Shown here one piece after another: positions 52,210 to 62,112 of a stretch of DNA of 64,000 nucleotides. Origin of the DNA: Blattamonas nauphoetae (lineage: Eukaryota; Preaxostyla; Oxymonadida); NCBI GenBank assembly GCA_033064195.1, contig JARBJD010000127.1, positions 1 to 64,000 of the forward strand. Direction: 5' to 3'. Positions within the stretch are counted from its first letter, which is position 1; the number at the start of each line of letters is the position of its first letter. Made by a program: the position numbers and the translations under genes. Below the pieces are notes generated by a model that saw only the letters and a program-made list of their open reading frames with translations, was not told the DNA's origin and searched no databases.

Positions 52210-53551
52210 GGGACTGTCTATAGTTCATCAGCGTTTTCAACTAAAGTTCATCAGCATCCCACAATCAGATATTTTCAAGCCTGATTCTTTTTCTTTCATG
52301 AAACGTTGAAAAAATGAAATCCAAAGAATAACCAATTGATTGTGAGGTGTGGAGCTGTTCGATGTATTGATACAGGTGAAGAATCGGTAGATCTGAGTCT
52401 GGAGCAGAAGTGGAGAGGGTTGATTATTGAATCCACAATAATGAGCGTAAGCAGCAAGGACTATCTTTTCGGAGAGGGGGAGAAGGAAGTAGTGCTTCGA
52501 GAACGCAGATATCACAGAATGGGGATGTGTTGATGAGATCACACTCGAAAGTCTGCCAAGACGAGTAAAAGTTGGAATTTCAGTAGGTGTCCTATCGATG
52601 AATGACTCTGGGAGGAAGGATCTTTGAAGAAAGCTTGGGATCAATCCAGGAATGCCTGAAAGGCGGTGAGATTGAAATGGCAAGAATGTCGAGATTAAAT
52701 TAAAACAATATGACACCATCCGAACATCGTGTCGCAAGAACCACAAAGGTGCATTGGAGGGACTTCAGTGACAGGAATGTCCGAGACTACACTGCGATGA
52801 TCGGATTTGAAAGAGAGAGAATTCGATTGATGTCATCATAAGATTTTGAGGATTGAAATGGCTAGGGAATGACTGATGATATGACTCTTAATGCGAGAAC
52901 AGTGTGATATCGTCCAGCCAAGGGATGATAGTGAATAGGTGAGAGGATCACATCGTTTGAACTGATTTTGGATTCAAAAGGCATGTCGCCCCGCGAATAG
53001 ACATAAAAAATGTGGAAAGCGGGCATTTCACAAATGATGAGCCTGCTGGGTGAATCAGATCGAACAGATTTTAGTCTTGGCATGTGTCATCGGCCACCAC
53101 CTAAAAATCAGAGACACGACTGTCAGAGAAGGCAAGAAATGCATCGTTGAGAGATTCGACGAGCAAATAGGGAGAAATATCAGAGAGAACATGGATATTC
53201 GTGTGTTGCAGAGTTGGTCTGAATCTCAGCAAGGGATCGCGCTGAGCACAGATATGAGTGCAACAAGTTGTTTTCCTTGGAGTTCTGTCCTTTTTTCAGG
53301 ATCTGTTCACATCTGGACTTGTCGTAGCCATTAAAACAAGTGATCAATCAGGTTTGATTCATTCTGCCTCATTGTTTTTTCAAATGGACCGTCTCGTTCT
53401 GATGTGAAGGAGTCCGCATGTTTTCCTAACAAATTCTATGACAGATTTGGAAAAAATGTGAAAAGTGGAAATTCACCAATCTTTCGTAAAACGAAATTAT
53501 GGGTCTCTGATGAACTTTAGTTGGTATTGCTGATGAACTATAGTCAGTCCC
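52210..53551. mobile_element. MULE-like element with host gene cargo
   Basis: 1342 bp with inverted ends GGGACTGTCTATAGTTCATC and, inverted, GGGACTGACTATAGTTCATC (similar over about 45 bp; both contain AACTAAAGTTCATCAG a second time). A perfect 9-bp target duplication GTGATGGTG flanks it (52201-52209, 53552-53560). Nine-base duplications point to Mutator-like elements. There is no transposase. The interior holds minus-strand coding-like pieces at 52237-52746 (SAFSKHYFLLPLSEKIVLAAYAHY) and 52862-53083 (HYHPLAGRYHTVLALRVISSV), with stops and frame changes, so captured and decayed gene parts are likely. Confidence 0.85.
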
Positions 53552-55269
53552 GTGATGGTGGATAAAACAGAGGCATAGGCATGGGCAACAGTCAGTCAAA
53601 AGAGACCGAGTCCAGTCACCGAAATGAATCGAGTCAGTGACTCACCCCATAAGACAAATTCAAGAGGAATCCAGACCCAAAACGCTCCCTTTTCAATTTA
53701 ACATCACTTCTTGATTGATCATCACCTTGTTTTCTTGGTTTTTCTTTCTCAAAAATACGTTCACAATCTCCCTTCTCTTTCAATCGCTTTTTATGGTTTA
53801 TCTTTCACATTTCACACTATTTTTTTAGAAATAGACTCATTTTCAGATGAATCAAACGAATTTAGCCACAAGTCATCACTTCACCCCATACTTTTCTGGA
53901 GAGTCACTTTGAGTCACTGATCCGCCCATGCAATCATGCAAATAGTCATCAGACTGACTGGACTGTCCGATCTCCTTTTCAACTGATACTCAGCGCGTGC
54001 ATTGATCAGGTTTGGAATTCATTATTTTTTACGTTTTTTCGCTATTTGACAAAGGGACACCGATTTTGACCATCAGGAATCGCACACCCAAACTGATGAT
54101 CCGTATAGAAAATAAGGGTAACACTATCATTTGATACTTCTGTATGCTCTCTTGATCTGCATTAGTCATGTTTGATTCTCAGAACATCTCCGGTCTCTCT
54201 TCTTGACCAGCCCAACAGAGCACCGTCTCACTCGTAACTATTGACAGTATTGTGTCCTCAACAATCTCAAGGTTGCTCAACAAAGTATTTTCATGAGAAT
54301 ATTGACAATATTCTCTGCTCAGTCAACGTATCTCACTCAATATTGACAGTGATTGAACTCAACCAAAGATCTCGACAAAATCTTGACTCATGTCAACATC
54401 GTTCCTCATTTCTCAACAAGAAATGGTATACTGTGAAAAACTTTTGCTTTTGTGGTTCCCCTTCGATGCCCCATCTTTTTGCATCTTTCTTTTCTTCAAT
54501 GACCCATTCAGTTTGATCTTCGCGGTTTCTCCCCTAATGTACCACTTAATTGCAGCTTTTGTTCATCCTTTTCTCGACTTCTTCGTCTCTCATCTTTCTC
54601 TCTTCACGTAGTCTCACAAGCTTCGCCAGGCACTCACCATTTCTATCATTGTATGATGAGGAAGAGAAACTGTGCCGGCGATGGAAGAATACAGCTCACT
54701 CTTTTCCCAAACATTACCCCCACTCTGAAAATAACATCCTCTTCCCTCACAACGTGTCCCTCATCAACACTGAACGATCAGGTGGGAAAAATGTCATGAT
54801 TACTTGTAGACGGTTCATCCCCATTTGTTCCATCGAAAGTGTATTCTTATTGTGCAAACCATCACTCTTCATTTCATGTGCAGACAGGTGTGTTCGTCGC
54901 TGGAGCAAATTATTAACTTCGAAGTTCTTTTCTTCTTCCTTGTTATTATTTTCTCATTTATTTGTTCCGTCGCGCATGATTGTGTGTTTCCTTCTTTTCA
55001 GCCGATTCATGGATCACCGTGATCCACACCGCGTTGTTGATGGGAATCTCGTCTTCGAGTTGACGCGCATCTCCTCCTGTGGATGAGCAAGAACAGCCCG
55101 AATTGCATCTTGTTTGTTTGCTTCAAAACCATCAGCTCCACGTTGAACCTGTTAAATCCGTGTTCGTCCCACTTCTGTCGCAGATTGGCCGACAACATTC
55201 CTGCCCAGTTTTGGCTCCGAATGTGATGTGAATTGACCGAAATGAGGACTCGAATGAGATGACCATTCG

Positions 55270-56145
55270 ATGAGCCTGATCCTTTGGCTGTCGTTTCTGT
55301 TACTCTCGCCATCTTCAATACGATCCTTTCGACGCAACAACCCACGATCGTCCAAAAGTGATGCTGTGGTGATTGACGTTGTAATATTCGTCCCGTTGCA
55401 AGCAATTCTCGTTTTATCCCTCATTCTTAAGCTTCCTTCGGTTTCACCCATTCACAAGCTTCCTTCGGACCTTCATCCCTCAAACAATCGTCTCTTCAGA
55501 AATAAAGATCTCTCTCTCCAAGGAATCTCTGATACTCAAATTTCAGGCCAGATTGAAGAGGCGGAAACATTGCTTGAAGTCGTTACTTCGTTACTATCAC
55601 TCAGCAACGTTGAGATCCTCGCCAATGCAGATTTCTCGATTGCTACGCTTCTAGAATCATCACGCATCAAGATTCAGAGTTCTATCCTGGACTTTGGAAG
55701 GGAATTCACCCAATTCGTCGCTGATAGGGGCAGGATGACACTAATCGACATCATCATCAACGCTCGTCCCGATCCTGGAAGTGATGGACTTGTCCACGCA
55801 GACACCCACCTGACCATGGCCAAGTGTGTCCCACAGAACGTGTTTGTTGGTCTGTCTCCAATATTTGGTCCATGTTCGTCCTCTGTGGAAATCTCACTTT
55901 CCATCTTCGCTAATATCGACCACGCAGTCCCTCTGCCTTATTCGCCAAGCCCACCTGTTCTCCAACCCTCTTCGATCACATCGCTCAAGGCACACTCCAC
56001 AATTCTCACCTCTTCGACGATGGTGAACGTGTTCAACGATATCTTCGCTACAATCACGAATGCTCCGATTTTAGGTGAGGTCGTTGCTTTCCCACGATGT
56101 CCTATGCGAATAACAGACTATCAAATGCGATATGCTCTCAACTAA
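55270..56145 (+). pseudogene. Coding-like cargo stretch in hAT copy 2
   Basis: 291 codons open, of which residues about 90-291 look genuine: a helical EEAETLLEVVTSLLSLSNVEIL segment, then SSILDFGREFTQFVADRGRM and several beta-like stretches. No family recognised. It is bounded inside the transposon, so it is likely a captured host fragment without its own start or end. It could also be antisense to something I do not recognise. Confidence 0.3.
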
Positions 56146-56195
56146 CACCGAAGAACCTGAAATAACGTGGACGGCTCTCATTCAACAACACTCGG

Positions 56196-57334
56196 TCACC
56201 GATGAACACTCCAATCTGGAGTGTGTATTAATTTCAGACGCTGGGCCAACGAGAGATCAGTCTGTCCAGTTGAAGTTGCTGAGAAAAGATGAGAAGCAGA
56301 CAAGCAAACATCATGCCCTATTCCGATCAGATTCTGCAGAAGCACGAACGCTTCGTCCGCTGTCACCTTCGCATTCCCTTTCCTCTCGCTCGGCGTGTCT
56401 CCTCGCTCTCCTTCGGGTGGAGTGTCGAGTGGCTGAGAACTCCCCATTCTGTCTTCGTCGCGAGCGAACTCCCTCGCTCGATACAGGTTGAACACAAACA
56501 GCAGCTGCGACTCGGATTGGGAAGGATACTGTTGTGTGGCGTGCTGGGTGAGGGAGGGCTGTGTCGGCTGGTCGGGAGGAAGGTCGAAAGGAGAGGCGGG
56601 GGGAGTGTTGGGGGTGGCGAAGGAGAGGATGGGAAGGCGGAGCGAGGAAGAAGCGACCATCCCCACAATTCGGAACGGAACCGGCGTACATGGCTGAGAC
56701 ACAAGACAGAACAGAATCATCGAAGAGAAGAACAATACAAGAACGAGTGAACACAAACACTCTCACTCTCCCCTCGTCGACTCCCACACAACCGCTACTT
56801 CTTTCTCGTCCCTCGCGTTCCTCAGCCACTGCATCATCACCGCTCGGAACGAGTCAGGCCCAATCAGACTGCTATCCACTGTCTTCGTGTGTTTCAGCCA
56901 GCCCAGCATCGGCCTTTGTCTGGCCTCTTCCTTCTTCGTGGCATCGGTACTTTGAACTGTCTTTCAGTCATCCTGTTCGTCGTCGGAATCGTCGTGAGCG
57001 AGTCGACTCCTGCGACCGACTCGAATGTGAGTTTCCGAACGAGGAGAGAGGAGGGGAGCGATGGGACGAGGTGAGCGTGTCTCCGAATGATTGAGACGAA
57101 GAAGAGCGAGGAGAAAAGAGCAGAGACGGGCGATTCTCTTCTTCGTCCTCGTCGTCCTTCGAGACGAAGTGGAGATGCGTAGGACTCAGAAAGACGTCGA
57201 ATGAGACATTCACTGAGAAGAAGGAGAGGAGAGGAGAGAGAGCGAAGGAAGGAGAAGGACAAACGAAGGAAGGCGGAGAACAGACTGTAGATTTCTGTAT
57301 TTTCGTCACATTCACAATAACCACCAAGATTCAC
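56196..57334 (-). pseudogene. Captured multi-exon host gene fragment in hAT copy 2
   Basis: Minus-strand pieces read as a disordered Ser/Pro-rich protein. The first piece (57334 to about 57287) can join NVSFDVFLSPTHLHF (about 57210) through an intron starting GTCTGT and ending CTCAG. Further down, VMMQWLRNARDEKEVAVVWES (about 56840-56780) is followed by an intron-like GTGAGAGTG...TCTCAG and then PVPFRIVGM...PASPFDLPPDQPTQPS. The last part has LYRAREFARDEDRMGS. Retained introns mean genomic, not cDNA, capture. Joins are tentative. Confidence 0.35.
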
Positions 57335-58097
57335 TTTCCTTTCTCATTCATCAGTCAAGGAAGTTTTCTCTCAAAATTTCACTCGATCTCCTGTTTTCAT
57401 TTGCATATTTTCCATGAATATGTCAGGGTTGTTGTCTGGAGACTCGATCGTTGTGACTCGCCCATGAGGCATAATTTTGATCATTTCGAATTCCTCACTC
57501 AACGATTTGTCGGATTTCCTTTCAAAAAAGTATGAAAAGAGTACATTATGTGCTCAAACATCTACTGAACCGATCTTGTCACAAATCCACACATTTATTC
57601 ACTCAATCATGGGCCAAATCGAGTCAGTCCTTAAAAGTTGAGTCAGGTGACTGGTGCCCATGCCTACAGAGGCAATCTTCTATACATGAGTGACATGGCA
57701 AAAAGCCATGTCAGTTGTCAGTCATTTTTTCGTCAGATGTCCATGGGTCTGATCAAAACCTCTTTCTTTGATACTTCACTACAGATCGCCAGTATGTTTT
57801 CATCTTGTTTCTATTCTCTTTTTTACGGATAAATATTTGTTTTACAGTCTCAGCAGGTCTGCCGTATGAAAACCAGTTCGACAGCGATTATTCAATATGG
57901 AACGACATGCAAAGAGAAACCACTCACGTCAATCACACTCCGCATCGTACTAGCGGGATTACTCTCTCAATCGAATCACCCACAGGAATATCTAGTTTGT
58001 GTTCGCTTTCTTTCATTGCCTGACAGTCGAAGCAGATTCTGAACAGATTTGACTTGTTTCCTTCTGAAGACCAGGATATGACGAAAAACAGTCAACA

Positions 58098-59340
58098 TGA
58101 AACTTATTGAAACATGCACACAGTTTGTTGTCTCTGGAAACTCCATTCGCATTTGCCCACATCCATCATTCAGCAAGATGAACTATGAGTTCACGAACTC
58201 ACTTGGGACAGAATACAAGATGATTTTGACAAGAACCTGCGTGGTGACATGGAAAGAATTCGCAGTATGACCGAAGAGATCGCGCACAGTCTCGATCGTG
58301 CTATAGTTGGCGACAAATTAGAAACATCAAGCCAGTCTCATCCTATCAGACGCACCCATCCTTGTTCTCGTCTGACGTGTTGTCGCTCTTCTCCTCGTCG
58401 CTCTCGTCGTCCAGGTCGGAGTTCACTTCAGGGTGTGTTGTGTCGTCTTCTCTCTTTCTCTCCATGAGCGATGTCGCATCTGTCTCTTTCGTGTTATTCA
58501 TCTCGAAGTTGTGATTGTTCTCTCTTTTCCTCTCAGTTTATCGTCAACGGAGAACAGATCACGCGACTCGTCGTTGGACACGTCGATCATTTCGTTCTTC
58601 TTCCTCGCCTCCTTCCAAACCGATGATGATTCCACACAATTCACATCGTCTGTCTCGTTTCTCTTCGACGACTCGTCATGCTACCTCACGTCGCTCCCAT
58701 CATCCCTCCCAACCAACACGTCGTCCCCCATCACCACATCCACGACCCACTCAAGTTCAGTTCCGTCGAGGAAGTCGTCAGCTGCGACTTCTCAGTCGGG
58801 ACTGTCGCGTCACTCATCATTCGTCTATAACTGGGAAGGGACGACAGAGACACACATCCACCACGTCAGACCCCTCCTCAGGCCAAATCAAGTCCAAAAT
58901 GACCACCGCGGCAATCACAGACCATCCCCCTCACTCCTCGGCGATTGACGGGAAAGCGGACGATGATGAGGACGGCGGAGACAATCTCACCGTCAACATC
59001 GTCACCACAGCGAACAAACAGCGTCGACCAGCGTATTTGGCAAGTGAACTAACTCCGTCACTGTCAAAGGCCCAGAGACATCCGCTCTTCTCGAACTTTC
59101 GTCTCAGCAAGAGCGACTCGAGCAGCGTTCGCAGCGTGTCGATCTCCCGTCGCCACTTTCCTCTCCCAGCTCAGTTCGACACCGTCCCAGCAGCTCCCAA
59201 AGGCACGAACACTCCCTTCCACTTCACCTTCGTCCTCCACACAGTCTTCCCCAACTTCTTCGTGATTTATTTTGTTGATACCACCGAAGCCGATGCGTGC
59301 GTTTGGAGGGTGGATATGCGCAGTTTGTGGAGGGACTCAA
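58098..59340 (+). pseudogene. Decayed host-like gene pieces inside element D
   Basis: Successive plus-strand stretches in different frames: 58098-58250 (SGNSIRICPHPSFSKMNYEF), 58530-58620 (EQITRLVVGHVDHFVLLPRL) followed by TGATGA stops, 58680-58830 (KFSSVEEVVSCDFSVGTVASL), and 58890-59340 (LTPSLSKAQRHPLFSNFRLS, FHFTFVLHTVFPNFFVIYFV). Some gaps look like small introns. No family recognised; the order may reflect one captured gene. Confidence 0.3.
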
Positions 59341-59480
59341 GGTTTGTTGGAGTCGGTGAGATTCGAGCCGAAAATGACTGTTCTTTCACTCCTTCCTGTC
59401 TTCTTCTCTCTCCCACTCATCAATTTCACGATACAGCTTGTCCTTATCTCACCTCCTCACACTCACACTTTTCTCATTGA

Positions 59481-60384
59481 GTTTTCACATTTCTTTTTAT
59501 CCAGCATCTATCCTTCTTCATGGAAATGTCATTCTTACTCATCTCGTTTTCTTTCCCTCTTTCTCGCTCAGATCGGATTCTTCGCAAAGACAGACTTTCA
59601 TCCATCCTTTAAATGTCGTCACAGGTTTGCTCTCCTTATTCTCTTCATTTCTTTACCTTCCTCTTCATTCAAAAGCATGTCTTCAAACTTTAACTTTCAG
59701 TTGTTGTATTCTCAACGGATAACCGCCTGGACTGTTGTGTTTCTTTCAACTCTGTTTGCCTTGTTTTCATATCTTCGTTCAAATCTCACTTTCATTGGAT
59801 GATTAGACCACCTTCGATGAGTCGTTTTCATCCTCTCACCATTTTCTTCCATGTCATGATACTCGCTCTTTCAATGAGGATTTCTTTAAAACACATTATC
59901 AAGAAGTGGAAGGAGAAAGGAGAGAAGGAAAGAAGGACTCCAACGGAAGAAGAGTCACAAAAAGTTAAAATCAAAAATACCGCTATTTCTCGATATTGAG
60001 AGATAATTATGAAAAAAGAGACAAAATCCAGATAAAATGAGTGTGTGTGAAGTGAAAGATGGAATATTGTGAAGAGAAAAAACGATCAAAAAGCTACACA
60101 TAACTGACACGATCTGTGTCACTGACAGTCACCAAAAATCACTGACACGAGCCTTTTTCTCGACAACTATAGTGACAGGGAATGTAATTTTTGTGACCAC
60201 ATGTTCCTCACACATCACTCTACGATTTTTTTCGACTTTTAGTATCTATTATGCGCTATACATTGAGAAAAACCCGCATGTCAGTGAATGACACTGACAC
60301 GATCATCCCTTAAAATATCTCTTTTGTCCTTTGGTGCAAATTTTCGGGTTATTATCGTCAGAAATGTTATTATTCATGTTTTTG
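59481..60384. other. Interior of element D without recognised gene
   Basis: Pyrimidine-rich on the plus strand to about 59800, then AT-rich. Between 60105 and 60310 there are several CACTGACACGATC and TGTCACTGACAGTCACC words related to the subterminal repeats. Confidence 0.4.
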
Positions 60385-60699
60385 ATGACAGAATATCATA
60401 TTATCATTCATAAAATGGAAATCAGGATCATCGGAAACAATTGAAATTCTCCGAGATCAGACCCACAATTTTTTACCACATGTCAGTGACTGTCAGTCGG
60501 TTTTCTTGATTTTCGCAAATTCTGGTCAGGGCAGGCATGTATATGCAATACATCATATTGTCATCTAAGAATGGAGATCTCGATCTTCGGAAAAACTTTA
60601 ATTTCTCCGAGATCCGACCCATAATTAAAAATCTCATGTCAGTGACTGTCAGTCGGATTTCTCGATTTTTGTAAAATTGTGTCATGTCAGGCATGTATA
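60385..60699 (-). repeat. Tandem duplication of the element D right end
   Basis: Two copies of about 155-160 bp, each (minus strand) starting ATACATGCCTG and running through CCGACTGACAGTCACTGACATG-type and GGTC.GATCTCGGAGAA words. The two end near 60545 and 60385. Read-through of the host frame into them gives a false C-terminus with RLTVTDM twice. Confidence 0.75.
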
Positions 60700-61673
60700 A
60701 ATCTTCAAGGAAAGCATTGTCGTCTTGATCAAGAATGAGTTTGTCTGAATTGTGGAACATGAATATGATGAAGCGTTTGGCTGGCTGGAGCACAGAAACA
60801 CGAATGGGAGCATACTGCTCAAAACATGGTTTCTTTTCAGTGTACCCAATCGGACACAACATCCAGGTGAGGAATCTGACGAGATGGAAGTGTGTTTCCG
60901 ACTCCGAGAGAGGAAGAGAAACAAAATCGACTGTTTCAAACATCCTCTCAACGAGATTTGCCTTCATGAACTGTTCACTCATCCATGGATAGTTCATTAT
61001 GATGTTTGTGATGGTCGCGATGGTTTTTCGTCTGATGTCTTTGTGAGTGAGCTGAAGAGAGTTGAGAATTAGGTCATGGAAGGATGGGTCATCGAGTATG
61101 ATGGTTTGGATTGAAGATTTGTGTGGATCGGCGATTCGGCGTGTCACATCGGTGAAGAAACCCCACGAATTGCTCACAAAGTCTTCACACTCATTTCGAA
61201 TGAGTTGGAGAGACTTGGATATTTGCATGTCAACTCCAGAAACGAATGGAATGGTTGGAGAAGAGTCGGAGGGAAGAGAAGCGATGAGAGCGTCGAGGTC
61301 TGAAATGTTCGTGAGAATCGTTGGGAGGGCGTCTTTCACAAAGAGAATCAATTCTCGAATAATCTCTGAATCAACCTGAAATGATGAGAAATGACGAGAA
61401 GAGTTAAAGCACACATCGATCGGAGGTGTTGCCAGAAGAAAGAAAGTTGAGAGAAGGACTGCGTTCGAGCAGAAGTTAACGGAAAGTGCGAAGATGAGTG
61501 GATCATCATTCGTGAGCTTGGTGTATTTCTGGAGGTGTGAATGATCGGTCGGGAGAATCGTCTGCAGTTCGGAGAAAACGATTCGGAGTTTCTTTGTCAG
61601 AGCAGTCGGGAATGAGAGACCAGAATATTGTTGGTGTGGGGAAGAGGATGGGAAGATCGGTGAGGGAAGAAGT

Positions 61674-61892
61674 GGGTCAGAATTTTTTACATCATTCAAA
61701 AGTCCGACGACCAACTTTCAAAACTTGTCTCCTCTCATGGTTGAGAAATGAATCAACCTTTCTCTAGAATTGGTGGATGACATGATTGAACATGATGGCC
61801 ATAATCTACGATCGAGCTGCGACAAGCGTGGTTCATGGCGTTTTTTGAATGTTGGTCTTCGGACTTTTGAATGATGTCAAAAATTCTGACCC
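61674..61892. repeat. 42-bp inverted repeat inside the split ARM-like gene
   Basis: 61674-61715 is the reverse complement of 61851-61892 with 2 mismatches in 42 (core GACTTTTGAATGATGT, AAAAATTCTGACCC). The spacer is 135 bp. On the minus strand one arm reads SEFLTSFKSPKTN and the other LLNDVKNSDP, and both look like real family sequence. Confidence 0.8.
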
Positions 61893-62112
61893 AAGTGTGA
61901 GAGCAGATGGATCTCGTTGGATGACATTGTAAAGAGTCGTGAGAGAATTATAGGCGATTCTGAGATGAGGGAAGAAGGAGAGATGAGCCAATGTGATGAC
62001 AACTGCAGATGGAGGCGATGAATTCTCAATTTTGTCTAATTTAGAGATGATCAAGTCTTTGTATCGCAGAAAAAGAGAGTCAACGATTTCAGGTTCGAAG
62101 AAGAGTGATTCC

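Larger units (their letters stand above)
53576..57666 (+). mobile_element. hAT-type element, family B, copy 2, with host gene cargo
   Basis: 4091 bp with ends TAGGCATGGGCA...GTC and, inverted, TAGGCATGGGCACCAGTCAC, and a perfect 8-bp duplication CAGAGGCA (53568-53575, 57667-57674). It shares about 480 bp of left end with the right end of copy 1 (inverted), and its right TIR matches copy 1's left TIR. Cargo differs. It includes a plus-strand stretch near 54770-54830 with SGGKNVMITCRRF (homologous to copy 1 cargo), a plus-strand 291-codon stretch at 55270-56145, and minus-strand pieces at 57334-56196 that keep GT-AG-like introns (for example GTGAGAGTG...TCTCAG near 56700-56770). No transposase seen. 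Confidence 0.9.
57681..60699. mobile_element. DNA transposon of unclear superfamily (element D) with host-like cargo
   Basis: 3019 bp whose ends are TATACATGAGTGACATG and, inverted, TATACATGCCTGACATG, flanked by a 7-bp duplication AATCTTC (57674-57680, 60700-60706; the next outer base differs). The left copy overlaps the last base of the neighbouring hAT duplication. hAT is possible, but the duplication length is not decisive. The right end is duplicated in tandem. The interior (57700-59480) has plus-strand coding-like pieces in changing frames: KLIETCTQFVVSGNSIRICP near 58098, IVNGEQITRLVVGHVDHFVLL near 58541, and DDDEDGGDNLTVNIVTTANK near 58960. No transposase. Confidence 0.75.
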
